From: Nicotiana tabacum
Lineage: Eukaryota; Streptophyta; Magnoliopsida; Solanales; Solanaceae
Length of the DNA stretch: 64,000 nt
Direction: 5' to 3'
Assembly (NCBI RefSeq): GCF_000715075.1
Contig: NC_134102.1
Span: 44,711,348 to 44,775,347 of the forward strand
A program made the translations under genes and the position numbers. Under the pieces are notes generated by a model. The model ran no database searches, was not told the origin of the DNA, and worked only from the letters and a program-made list of their open reading frames with translations. Below, one piece after another: positions 46,605 through 58,889 of this stretch (positions are counted from its first letter, which is position 1; every line of letters begins with the position of its first letter).

Positions 46605-48045
46605 TGTCATGAACCAAAATCCCATCGGAGCCATGATGGTGCCTAACAATGCTTACTAGGTAAGACAATCCACCAGAAATAAAAAAAATAAGCATCAACA
46701 ATAGCATAAAATATTCTCAATAGCAGAATAACATAAATAACTAAAGTCAAAATAGTGATAAACCAACCCAAAATCCGGTGACATCGAGTACATAATCTCT
46801 AAAGAGTATTAAGTACAAAAATTTGATTAAAATACAATACTGTCTGAACGACCAAACAGTAATAGTACGAAACATGAAAAGGGACTTCAAAGTCTGTGTT
46901 CGAAACAACAGTGCATCATCGGAGTCTCCAAAAGGAACAAATTCCACCCTCTAGCAATAACCTCTGTCAGAAGCACATGGATCTGCACATAAAGTGCAGA
47001 GTATAGTATGAGTATTATCGACCCCATGTACTCAATAAGTAATAAGCCTAACCTCAGGCTGAAAGCAACGATGAGTTAGGCAAGGTCCCACATTCATTTT
47101 CAGTAACTAACAACAAAAATAACAGTATAATAACAACAAAAAGGAAATGTAGCCTAAGTAATATAAAGTTAAACCTTTTTGTAGTAAGAAGAGAAATAAG
47201 CATGCTTTTCAGGTATAACAATTAAGGCATAAATCTTACACATAAATCACCTAGACATGGATTTATCAATTTAAATGCGCTTCCAAGTTCTAAACATCAT
47301 ATAGAGACATAAAGTACCAAATAGCATGATAAAATAATCATAACCCTATGCTTGTATGACAAGTATACATGCCAAAACAACGATATCATAGTTTAATCAT
47401 CAAGTAAACCAAATCTCAACACATGTATAGTGACTGGCACAAGTACTCCTCATTCATCATATACAACCGCACTCAACACTCTACGTGTGCCTAACATAAG
47501 TTCCTCACCAAGCACGTCTCTTGTGCCTGCACCCAAAGATTATTACCTGACTTCAGAGGGGTGGATCCTAGCCCAAGCGCTGATTAGATCTAAGTCAACA
47601 ATCAATACCACTTAGCCCAATATGAGGCATGATGCATGCGTCACCCCACTATAAATATCACCTAGACCAATATGGGGCATGGCGTACACATCATCTTATT
47701 AGTAGTATCAACTCGGCTTTATGGCCTAAGATCAATCATCAAATTGCTCGAGTCTCAAAATCTTCAGATCTCACAGTACTCAGCTCAGCCCGTATCACAC
47801 ATATACGGACACCAACAACATTTGAAGTAACATATAAAGAGTGCACAAAGATAGATATATATTACGTGGATATAATATCATGACTGGGAATACGACTACA
47901 ATTAAGACAAATAACTCAACATTTCAATACTAGCCCTATTATATTCCAAATAGATTAGCACATAGCCTAGATATGATTCCTAGCATGAATAATAGCTCAC
48001 AATAGTAGTCATATAAGTGGGGGAAAACACAATAACAGAGAGGTA
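46605..48045 (-). repeat. 5' LTR of chromovirus 2, cut by a Tat insertion
   Basis: Aligns from end to end with the left part of the 3' LTR (34191 to about 35640) and stops abruptly at 48045, where the LTR of the Tat element begins. The rest should lie to the right of this window. Confidence 0.85.
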
Positions 48046-51000
48046 TGATTGCTGCACCTTATTTTGCACTAGTCAAAACAAGATTCAACTTGTGTTTTCT
48101 CTGTTGTTGATGAAAGAGAGTCGCCACCTAATATTTAAAGGTATACTAGGGTACCTATTTAATTACTAAAGGTCATATTCTTTATTAGTCTGCTAACTTG
48201 TGAGATTATGGGCAAGGGTTCTTGTTCTTATAAGGGGAAGGTGTTAGGCACCCCTTAAAATCTACCCGAGGTTGCTCCATACGACTTAAACTAGATTTAG
48301 GACTAATTGTTTGTATTATGCTTAACTAGTTTTAAAAGGAGTACGACTTACTATATATTAGAGAATGATACTTACAAAAGAAGTGTGTAGCTTAAAGGGG
48401 ATGGGTTTATAGAAGAGTCTTAGAAAAATACTGTTAGTGTATATACGCTTGAAAGAGCTTAAAAAATGTGTATGGTGTTTGTATGAAAATATGTGAAAAG
48501 AAGAGCTAAGTTGTAAAACACTTTGTCTTTAAGAAGCATGGATGTTCATGTTATTATTAATAAAATGAAAATATTGTGAAAGTAAACCTAAGACATACCT
48601 TGACTTTTAAATATTAGACTTGAAGGAACCGTTTGAAAATCTTTGTTTGGGGCGGCAACACCTTGGTTTTCGAAAAGAGTTGTTTTCCTTTTAGAAGTTC
48701 AAACTTGCGATTCAATTATGATTTTTCCTTTTGAAAGAGACTGTCACCTCTTTCCAAGCTTTTGGGCTTCAAAATCATTAAGAAGGGTTAGCAAAGCATA
48801 GTGGATTAATAACATAACAACTCATGATTAGCGAACGTAGGATTAGTTACTAACTAATACTTCTTTTAATCCTAGCTTATTTAAGGTTTGCCTAAGTTTT
48901 ATATGACTTTAGATATAAAGTAAAGCATTCAATCCAATATATAATTATTGTATACATGTGAGATAAAACAACAACAAAAACGTAGCACGATGCAACAAGG
49001 CAATAAGGCTAAGGCAATGAAGCAGTAAATGACAAAAGAGTTTAAAGGAGAGGATTGGACTCTGGTATTTAGGCCCCAAAGAAGCAGGCCCAGCAATACA
49101 TGGACATGTAACAACTGACTCCGGACCTTATGAGATATAGCAATACCGGATTTGGGGTTGAGTTCCTTAGGAACTCAGCAGGTACATGTTAAGAAATAAA
49201 GAAAAGAGAAGGTCATTAGACACATATTCTGTATATTCAATCATGCATGAAACACATAAGTAGACGATTGGAGCAAAATATAACAAACTAACAATACTCA
49301 AATACTATGAGAAGTTATAGTAATGTGGCGATTATATATAGTAAATAATTTATATTGAAAACCTTGAGTTGTCATTAAACACTAAACCCAAAGAGAATAA
49401 CAAGTGTCAATGAATTAAGGGCTAAGGAGAGAGTTCCACTCAAGGCCGACGCCCCCTTTGAATTCTCCGACACTTCAAAGTTTCCAAGGGTCTCAAGACC
49501 TAGGGAAATGCTTGTGCCGAGGAGAGCAGCCTAACCTAGAGTTAAACTCCACTCCCAAATACCCCTAACCACTAACGACTCATTCTTCCCTATAGGTTTA
49601 AGCGCCAATGAGTCTCTTTCAATGTAAACCAACTACTATAAGACACCCTACCACAGAAGTATTCCTCTTTCTTAGCAGAATAACATAAGGAACACAGAAA
49701 TAATTTCATTTGTTCATAACTATATTTCCAATACTTAAGCGAATGGTTAACACATTAAACGGGTCTCAAGGTCAAGTTTTCAAATATACATAGAAATAAG
49801 AACACTGTAATGTTACTACTAGGAACCAAACACTTGGGATCACACATCTTGAGAATAGATAGAGAGCACACAGTTCAGATATGTAACAACCCAGAAATAT
49901 AGATGCATTTGCCGTAGCAGACTAATCACTCAGATCTTGTTACTAGTACACATATAGGTTAATAATACTACTTGGAACTCTGGAAAGCATCAACAAAGAT
50001 TCAGACAAAGCATTCATGGTTAGAAATCTATACAAGTGTTATTAGAGATACCAGAATATAATCAGAACTTTTAGCATGACTACAGGTTTGCAGATTCAAA
50101 TTGAACATCTAAGAATTAACAGGATCACAAACTATCTGTCTCAACTCATTTGGAATTGATGGCAGAATAACTTCTTCATAGGAATGCTAATCTTATTAGG
50201 AAATAGGCAAACTATTGTACCTAAGCAATGGCAATAAAGAGTTTCTCTTAAAGTTCATAGACTAGATTTAATTCATGTTAAAAGGGAAAGAGAAGACTGT
50301 ATGCAATTTCAAGACAGTGCATAGAGGCATGAAATCATGAGAGATATGCAGAGATACATACAAAACTTTCATTCAACTATACATACAGATATTTCAACTA
50401 ATGTCATGATCTTACAAAAACAGGATGAGTTTTAGTAATTGTAACATCAGGTCAACAATGTCAAAGACAAGGAGACATCATACTAAACAGGCTTAACCTA
50501 GCTGTACAGACTAAGATTATCATCTAAACATGATGGAGTTGCACTCAACTTATGAAATAGCTAACACTCAACATGACAATAACCTAATTAATGAAAGATA
50601 ACCTAATCATAACAAACATATGCAAAAATGATTTCTGGTGTTTTACAGGAGTTGACTTAGTTACCTTAGTGAAACAGTTCCACATAATGAGGCTTAGATA
50701 TGTGATTAGCAGTTAAGCAAAGACATAAGAATCTCATAGTAATGACTCAGAAACTGCTCTTAGTGTTAAAAAATACATATACAAAGAAGGAGAGCATTTA
50801 GACACTTAAAATTCACATGCTTCAGCTAAGTGATGAAGGATTAAACTATGAGTTGTCATGTCAATTCTAGTTAGAATTATCAAAACGACAACCTCAACTA
50901 TAGAATAACGGAATGCAGCAAAATAGTTTGGTAGGGATAAAGATAACAACAAAATCATTAAAAGAAAATCTGGAGTCTAGGCGAATATGATAAAGTCATT

Positions 51001-52892
51001 AAGGCATGTTAAGTAGCTTAATCACATAGGCTGCTTGATACAGAATAGAGGCCATCAAGGTCACATAATAACATAGTCAATACTGATTAAAGATATTCAA
51101 AAGCGTAACAGGTGGCCACAAATTAACAACACATCATCATGAACTGGAAATAACATCTATACAATAAATGATAAACATTGTAAATGAACACAACTAATAA
51201 AATACAGCAGCTTGTTCATGATATTCTAGTAAGACAGTCAAAAGAGAAAGGGTGGAAGTGTACTGACCTTTTCCAGGGTAGCAGACTAAACATGATTTTA
51301 ACTTAGACGTATGAAAACCAAAGTTTCAAGCTCTTGAGAAGTGAAGGAACTTGGAAATAAAAGGAAATAGAGATTGATCAGAAAAAAATCTAGGCTTCTA
51401 AACCGTATGAGAATTTTGACTCTTGTTAGGTTTGGTAAGTCTTGTTGGTGATGTTAAGTGAGAGCAATCAAGGCTCTATTTATAGTGCCATTTAATAGCT
51501 TAGGGTTTCAGCAAGATTCAAACTTGGTAGTGGAAGATGATGACTACCAGATGATGCGAGAAAGATCGAGTGAAAATCTAGCAACAGAGGTGAAATGAGT
51601 GAGGAAGTTTTTTACCATAGTGAAGATCGATCGTTTGAAGGCAAAGAATCATCGGGCAAGACCTCAATGTCCAAAGGTCACTGCGTTTGACCTCTAGACA
51701 AATAAGGACATTGGTGATGATGAAGAAATGCCATGCATGCCATGGATTTAACAACACATTGAGAGAAATCCGAAGACTTGATATTGCATCGTCGTATCTA
51801 GGGTTCAGATTTGGGCATTTGAATTTTGGATGATGAAACGAGAAAGAGTCGGCGATAATCACGGATAGGGAAGGCAAAGAGGATGATTCTCTGTTCGATT
51901 TGTGACCTTGCACAAATATGTGCAAGGCATGTATTTGATTTGACCATGGCGAGTTAAGAGAAAAGAGGATGAAAAGGGAAATGGGGGGTGGCCATTTGTG
52001 GAAAATGAATTAGGGTTAGGGAGTGGGGTTTGGCTGTCTCTTTTTTAAGAGTGAGAGATGAGATCTGGGCCGTTGGATCTGATGATCATCGACCCTGATA
52101 ATTCGGCCAGTTAAAGGTTTTAAAAGATTTTAAAGTGAAAATATGAGAGCTGTTAGATCTTATATTTTCAACGGCTGAGATCAAAGCAGATATGGTATTT
52201 AAAATTAAAGGAAAATGGAGATAAATGAGGGTCGTTGATCTGTAGGATGGACGACCTAGATTGATTGTGTTTCTTTTATGAGTGATAGAGACGGGTGACG
52301 TGGCGTGCTCTGATCGGTTCTCATAGGTTGGGGCAGATTGCCAAAATGGAAAGAGTGGGTGGACCTGGATTGGGTCAGATGGGATTATGCTTGAGTATTG
52401 GGCTAAAATTAATTTAAAAGATAGCCATTGTGTGTTTAATTGTGCAATTGCAATTGTAGCCATTTATCTTTAACCTCTTTAAAATTAATTTAATTAAACA
52501 TAATTAATTTCAATAAAATATAATGAAAATAATAATCGTCAAATACACAACTAATTTATGTAATTAATTATTTATTAAAATATCTTATTTTCCAATACTA
52601 ATTTCGAATTATTTTGAAATAGTAAGCTAATTTACTAAATTTAAGGAGTAACTCTTAAAATTAATTATAAGACCTATGTAATGAATATAAAGGTTGTTTT
52701 AATAGTCTGAAAATAGTAAGAGTAATATATTTATAATTATATAATACTAAAATATTGATTTTAACTTTATTAATTTCTTAATTTATAAAAATAGGTGTTA
52801 TTGATTAGAAAATATTTTCAATATATTTATTATAAATCAATAAGTGTAAGTAAATTAATTTTAAAAAGGAGGGTCAAAATTGATCGTCAACA
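48046..52892 (-). repeat. 3' LTR of the Tat element (about 4.85 kb)
   Basis: Begins TGATTGCTGCACC (48046; the TG at 48050 is the alternative) and ends ATCGTCAACA directly before the polypurine tract. A minus-strand TATA box lies at 51476-51485. U3 is therefore about 1.4 kb and R-U5 about 3.4 kb, unusually long. It has no coding frames of note. Confidence 0.8.
51476..51485 (-). promoter_or_regulatory. TATA box of the Tat LTR
   Basis: Minus strand CTATAAATAG, a full plant consensus, in the text GGCACTATAAATAGAGCC. Transcription would start about 30 bases further left, near 51450. Confidence 0.7.
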
Positions 52893-52906
52893 GTTTCCCC
52901 TCTTTG
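52893..52906 (-). other. Polypurine tract of the Tat element
   Basis: Minus strand CAAAGAGGGGAAAC directly precedes the 3' LTR. Confidence 0.75.
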
Positions 52907-53580
52907 ACTGAAGACAATGAAAGAGTTTTCGGGCAAAGAAATTGAACCAAAACCAATTTTGTCCTGACTTTTGGCATGCATCGCAGGAATGGCACGGAGA
53001 TTATTAGTTGTAGGATTGGGAGTTAAGGAAGATTCTAGGAGGATTCTTTTGGGAAATTGGGGCCAAATTTTGGCTTTGAATTACTCACATACCCGGGCTT
53101 AATGAGGATCAAGCCTCATGTAGTTCTGGAGTGAAGACTTCGAGGAAGCGATGCTCGCAGGAATTGCCCCAGTATCGTATTATGATGATACTGCGAGAAG
53201 GAGGATTTGGCACTCATGACAACTTGAATTTGCAGCTTGACTTGAAGGATTTGAAAACTTGGAGTTCCATTGGTCGTTTTGTGCTTGAACTTGGATCCTT
53301 GGCCTGCTAATGAGTTTGCGGACCCTCATAGTATTGTAGTTTGGTCTGCTACTTAGAAGGAGTTCCACGTTGCGATATTTGTTCATGAAAAAAATGATAT
53401 ACACATATATCCATATATTGCAATGCAGAATATATTAAGATGTGATGTAAATGATACAGGAATGATGATGCCTCGATGCCAGCGAGCCGTTATTTGGGAT
53501 CGGGATGATGGGATACTTGAACTTGACTCAATTTATTAGCCAGGCTGTGTACCGTTTTGCAGCTTTCGGAGCATTGAAAA

Positions 53581-53728
53581 AGTATCTCCGCTTGTTGGGA
53601 GAGCTTGACTTGTAGAGTGCGTCTCCGCTTATTGGGAGATCTTTGCACTAAAAAGTATCTCCTCTTATTGTGAGAGCATGATTTGTAGAGTACGTCTCCG
53701 CTTGTTGCGAGAGCTTTGCACAGAAAAA
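53581..53728. repeat. About 73-bp tandem repeat, two units
   Basis: Units start AGTATCTCC at 53581 and 53654. Each contains two TCTCCGCTTRTTGGGAGA-like sub-motifs, themselves with inverted GTCTCC/GGGAGA ends. Lies in the untranslated region between pol and 3' LTR of the Tat element. Confidence 0.85.
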
Positions 53729-53965
53729 TGTAAGGTAATCCTCGCCTGGGAGTAATTGACTTAAAACGTAATCGTATCTAAAGTGCATGAGAAAAACATC
53801 AAAATATTCAAGATAATAGCAAAGGAAAAGAAAAGCATGCCCAAGAAATACTCTTGACTGCGAAGCTAAGTTGCGGCCCTTGATTGGCAGAACATCAGTG
53901 ACGAGGTTTGCGACTGTCTATTCTGGCCTCTGTTGTGATGGAGCGGCGATGCGTTCTGTGAACAA

Positions 53966-54290
53966 TTTGCTATATTCAAGGTTTCGATTGGCGAAACCAA
54001 TGTTTGCTTTGTACAGGGCGCTCCGATCGATTGAGCTAAAGATTTGCTATATACAGGAATCCAATTGGTGAAGCCGACAACTCGTTTTGTTCAGGGTGCT
54101 TCGATCGATTAAGCTGACGATTTGCTATATACAGGACTCCAATTGGCGAAGCCAGTGGCTTGTTTTGTACAGGGTGCTCCAATTGGTCGAGCAGGCGGTT
54201 TGCTATATACATGCTTCAATTGGCGAAGCCAATAGTTCGATTTGTACAAGGTGCTTCGATTGTTTGAGCATGCGGCTTTCTATATACAAT
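53966..54290. repeat. 77-78-bp tandem repeat, four units plus a partial
   Basis: Units start TTTGCTATAT at 53966, 54043, 54121 and 54199, with a fifth partial at 54277. Each carries CCAATTGGCGAAGCC and TTTGTACAGGGTGCTCC-like words. Confidence 0.92.
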
Positions 54291-54809
54291 GTGCCTTTTC
54301 CGCATCATCGGTCTGACTCCGAGATACCTGCAAAGGATTCAAGAATTATCTTCAGTCGTACCAGAAAACATTAAATAAAGGAGAAATGGTGATAATCCGG
54401 GGAAAGTGGCGAATCCTTCATTTGCCCCAGTGTAGTCCCAACACTTCCGCACGTCCTATTGACCCTGTACTCAAATAAAAATTCTTAGTGGGAGCGGGGG
54501 GTTGGTTTGTGTCGACCACAATATTGGTTTTGCCCTGACCCTTGATATGGCTACGCCACAAACTTCGGTAGGTGGAACAAATTACTGTATTTTTGAAAAC
54601 ATCTTTTTTAAATTTTGTTTTAAGGAAAATGCCATCGTTCCAGATTATGACATGCTACGAAGGTTCTCCAAATGTGAGCGTCGCTTCTTGAAAACTCTAT
54701 CCTATTGATGTCGATCTTCCGTGATGGTTCTGGCAACTCAGCTGCTTGCCATTGTGATTGCATCCTAATTCGAACTAATGCATGACAAAGGTTTTTCTAA
54801 GGTTATGAC

Positions 54810-55260
54810 CGAACCCTTTCAGGTTGCCTACGTATCCAAAATGGAATCAGGTCTGAACGAAGTTCGTGGATGATAAAAAATATGATAAATATGATCGAGC
54901 CTGACTCAGGCAGCCTACATATCCAAATGGAATTAGGTCAAGATGTAGTTCGATTACAACAGATGCGAAATGATGAGATTAAGAACAAAATGGCCGAGTC
55001 TGACTCAGATTGCCTATATATCCAAATGGAATCAGGCCAGAATATACTTCAATTACAAAAGATGACTGAATCCGATAAGGATTGCCTACGTATTCCTTCC
55101 TAAGGAAATCAAGTCGGTGTAGTTCCATAGCAACATACAAAGTGATATTTGGATTTTCTATTACAAAAGAAAGGATGGAGAGAAACCGAACCCTACATGG
55201 GTTGCCTACGTATCCCTCCATGGGAAGTCAGGTTGAATGTAGTTCTATTACAGCAAAACC
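54810..55260. repeat. Degenerate repeat with TTGCCTACGTATCC motif, five units
   Basis: The words TTGCCTACGTATCC (or close variants) followed by GGAATCAGGTC...GTAGTTC occur near 54824, 54909, 55010, 55082 and 55202, spacing 73-120 bp. They lie just after the pol stop codon region of the Tat element. Confidence 0.88.
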
Positions 55261-55269
55261 CAACTCTAT

Positions 55270-56520
55270 TTGTCTTCAAACATAGAATCTCTTGATTGCG
55301 TCTGAGTTGATAGGCTTCGTGTTGACTTTTCCCTCCATTTTTGCCAGGATTAGAGCTCCGTCCGACTACACTCGGTGAACCACGTAAGGGCCTTGCCAAT
55401 TTGATGTGAACTTTCTTTTTGCTTCTTCCTGGTGGGGAAAGATTTTCTTCAGGACCAATTGTCTCGGTGTGAACTGGCAAGGCTTCACCCTTTAGTTAAA
55501 TGCATCTGGCCATCCTATTCAGATATAGCTGACTATGGAATACTACATCCATTCTCTTATCGTCGATGAGCATGAGTTGCTCCTGTTTGACCCGTGTCCA
55601 CTCTGCATCATTTAACTTAGCCTCTTGTATGACTCTTAAAGATGGTATCTCCACCTCCACGGGTATCACAACTTCAGTTCCATATACTAACATGTACGAC
55701 ATTTCCCTAATGGATGTTCTCATGGTGGTCCAATAACCCAGTAAGGCGAAGGATAGTTTCTTGTGCCATTGCCTATGATTGCCCACTATCTTTCACAGAA
55801 TTTTCTTGATATTCTAGTTGTCTGCCTCGACTGCCCCATTCATTTGTGGTTTGTAGGCTGTGGAGTTGCGGTGGACAATTCTGAACTTCTCACAGATTTC
55901 CCTCATAAGGTCGCTATTGAGGTTAGCGACATTGTCAGTGATGATTGACTCAGGTATCCCAAATTGGCAGACAATGTTGTTTCAGACGAAATCCGCCACT
56001 ACCTTATTTGTGACGGCCTTGTAAGTAGATGCTTCGACCCATTTAGTGAAGTAGTCGATGGCTACCAAGATGAAGCGGTGCCCATTTGATACAGCGGGAT
56101 CTATAAGCCCAATCATGTCCATGCCCCAAGCGGCGAACGACCAAGGCGAACCCATCACATTCAACTTATTAGGCGGAACCCGAATAAAATCCTTGTAGAT
56201 CTGGAACTGGTGACACTTCTATACGTAACAGATACTATCACTTTCCATAGTCATCCAAAAGTATCCGGCTCTCAAGATCTCTTGGCTAATGGGAACCCGT
56301 TCATGCGAGGTCCACACGTTCCTGCATGTATTTCTTCCAATAATCTGGTCGCCTCGGTGGCATCTACACATCTCAACAAATCCAAGTTTGGGGTCCTCCT
56401 GTACAAGATTTCCCCATTAATGAAAAAGTGATTCGCGAGCCTCATGAGGGCTTGCTTCTGACTATTAGTAGCATTTTTGATACTCTCTGGTTTCAAGGAA
56501 TCTCCTGACGTCATGTACCA
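55270..56520 (-). pseudogene. Integrase region of the Tat element, broken
   Basis: Zinc-binding part and following linker at 56514-56272; core at 56164-55982 (WGMDMIGLIDP; AIDYFTKWVEAS); later part at 55786-55496 (YGTEVVIPVEVEIPSLR). The C-terminal tail, in another frame, runs to about 55275. At least three frame breaks or stops. Confidence 0.83.
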
Positions 56521-56699
56521 CGATTTACCGTCTGGCTCTTCATCTACATGGAAGCAATATGCATGTTGATCCCTAATCTCTACCTTGATAGGGTCGATGT
56601 AGTTCTTATTTGGATGCTGAATTATGGACGATAGAGTTGCAACGACGTCGGCGAACTCGTTCTGAATCCTAGGAACGTGATTGAACTCAATCTTTGTGA

Positions 56700-57000
56700 A
56701 CTTATTGCATAATTATTTTACGTAGTACAGGTACGAAATGATCTTGATATTTTTGGTAGACCACTCCCCTTAGACTTGGTGTATCAATAGATCAGAATCC
56801 CCTATGACCAAAAGTTCTTTGACGTTCATGTCGACTTCCATTCTGATCCTAAGGATGCATGCTTCGTATTCATCCATTTTATTGGTACAAGGGATTCTTA
56901 TCTTTGACGATGCTGGATAGTGTTGTCTGGATTCCAAAAATAGGATTGCCCCAATTCCTACTCCTTTGAAGTTTGCTGCTTCTTCGAAAAACATCTTCCA
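56700..57000 (-). pseudogene. Second (archaeal-type) RNase H of the Tat element
   Basis: Frame 56994-56770 reads KGVGIGAILF, TNKMDEYEACILRIRMEVD, VKELLVIGDSDLLIHQV, the pattern of the additional aRNase H (RVT_3-like) domain kept by Tat-lineage elements beside the ordinary RNase H. A stop at about 56769 cuts it. Confidence 0.8.
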
Positions 57001-57520
57001 TCCAGGGTATGACTCTGCAATATCCTCTCTAGTGAATAATACCTCTTCGTCAGGAAATACCTAGTGAGTGGCTCATAATCCCTGTCCACCGGATTATCTA
57101 CAAGGTGGTGGGCTAAAGCTTGCCCCTTGATAGCCTTTTGATTTATGTACACAATGTCAAATTCGCTGAGGAGAATTTTCCATTTAGCTAGCTTTCTAGT
57201 AGTAATTGGCTTCTGAAAGATATATCTGAGTGGGTCGAACGAGATATCAAATGCGTAGTGTATGCTGACATGTAATGCCTTAGTTTCTAGGCAATCCAAG
57301 TCAGAGCACAACAAATGCGTTCTATCAAAGTGTATTTGGCCTCGCATGGTCTGAACTTCTTACTTAAGTAGTTGATGGCCTGCTCCTTTCTCCCAGTTTT
57401 GTCAAGCTGTCCCAACACACATCCGAAGGCGTTGTCCAAGATTGACAAATATAGTAACAATGACTTCTCGAGCTCGGGGAGAACCAACACTGGTGGGATT
57501 GACAAATATTCCTTAATTCG
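57000..57520 (-). pseudogene. First RNase H of the Tat element
   Basis: Frame 57505-57287 has PPVLVLPELEKSLLLYLS, FGCVLGQLDKTGRKEQAINYLSKKF and YTLIERICCALTW; then, shifted, 57347-56958 with ITTRKLAKWKILLSEFDIVYINQKAIKGQALAHHL-type text (split for length). Standard Ty3/gypsy RNase H. Confidence 0.82.
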
Positions 57521-58680
57521 ATCGAAGGCTTTCTAACACTCTTCTGTCCATTTTGTGGCGGTGTCCTTTTTCAGCAACTTGAAAATAGGTTCACAAATTA
57601 CTGTGGACTGGGCTATGAAACGACTGATGTAATTCAGTCTACCCAGGAAACTCATCACATCTTTCTTATTCTTGGGCGATGGAAACTCTTGAATGACCTT
57701 GATTTTGATAGGTCCAGTTCTATCCCTTTTCTGCTTACGACGAAGCCTAACAATTTTTTCAGTAGGGACTCTGAACGCGCATTTTGCCGAGTTCAATTTC
57801 AAGTTGTACCTCCGCAGGCACTCAAATAATTCCTTCAAATCGTCCAAGTGCTCTGAACTCTTCCGAGACTTGATGATGATGTTATCCACATACACCTCGA
57901 TCTCCTTGTGAATCATGTCATGAAAGAGGATCGTCATGGCCCTCATGTAAGTGGCACCAACGTTCTTGAGACCGAACGACATGGCTCTATAACAGTAAAC
58001 TCCCCAAGGTGTGGTAAAGGCTATCTTTTCTGCATCTTTCTTGTGCATCAAGATTTGGTGGTATCCAGCAAACAATCCACGAACGACTGTAGTTTATGCT
58101 TTGCATAGTTGTCGATGAGGATGTGGATATTTGGTAAAGGGAATTCGACCTTTGGAATGGCTTTGTTGAGATCTTCACACATTTCCTGATCTTCCCATCT
58201 TTCTTGGGTACTGGGAATATTTGCTAACCAACTGGGATAATTGGTGACCCTTACTATATTCACCTTAATTTGCTTGGTTACTTCTTCCTTTATCCTCAGA
58301 CTCAAGTCGGGCTTGAAATTTTTGGGTTTTGTCTTGACTTGTGATTTGGCAGGATTGGTAGGAAATCGATGCGAGACAATGTCAGTACTTAATGCAGGCA
58401 TGTCATCATATGACCATGCGAACACATCGATGTATTGTCGGAGTAGCTCAAGCAGGTTTTCCCTCTACTCGGCTTCTAGATGAATGATGATTTTGGTTTC
58501 TTTCACATCTTCTTTGCTTCCAAGATTGACCACTTCTATTTCTTCTAGGTTAGGCTTTTTCTGACTCTCCAGCTGTTCGATCTCTTGTAAGAGATTGTTT
58601 GGCATCATACTCTCGCCGTATTCCTCGTAATCTGGGTCATTTCGCTCGACGATTTTGTTACATGTCACAATCACGAACGT
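57521..58680 (-). pseudogene. Reverse transcriptase of the Tat element, active site altered
   Basis: N-terminal block 58425-58048 (FAWSYDDMPALSTDIVSHR; KPDLSLRIKEEVTKQI; LVDNYAKH-like end) and C-terminal block 58075-57533 (FAGYHQILMHKKDAEKIAFT; GLKNVGATYMRAM; IEVYVDNIIIKS; LNSAKCAFRV; FLGRLNYISRFI). The catalytic Tyr-Val-Asp-Asp is Tyr-Val-Asp-Asn, which should kill polymerase activity. A frameshift at about 58060 divides the blocks. Confidence 0.87.
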
Positions 58681-58889
58681 GGTTTTTTATCATTTTGATT
58701 ACTGAAAAGAAAAATGAAGTACAAATGAAGTGGTAAATTTTGCATTCAATATTTAAGAAAATGATTTTTTTTATTTCATCAAAAGGGGAACATCTAGGCG
58801 TTCAAAAGAGGCAAATGATAAAAGGTTACAGACACGGTGCATGCCTCAATTGACCGTGTGCTTTTCAAAAGAAAACTTTTACAATTCCA

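Larger units (their letters stand above)
34191..48045 (-). mobile_element. Ty3/gypsy chromovirus (Tekay/Del-like), second copy, nested host
   Basis: Minus-strand order is 5' LTR (46605-48045, cut), primer site, gag, protease, RT, RNase H, integrase with chromodomain, polypurine tract, 3' LTR (34191-41434). A copia element is inserted in the 3' LTR and a Tat element in the 5' LTR, so the rest of the 5' LTR must lie beyond 64000. All genes are broken. The chromodomain remnant (about 41490-41640) places it in the chromoviruses; the LTR size points to Tekay/Del. Confidence 0.9.

Noticed and set aside
53581..55260. Regularly spaced repeats as a CRISPR-like array
   Set aside because: Units are contiguous diverged tandem copies without unique spacers, in a plant retroelement.
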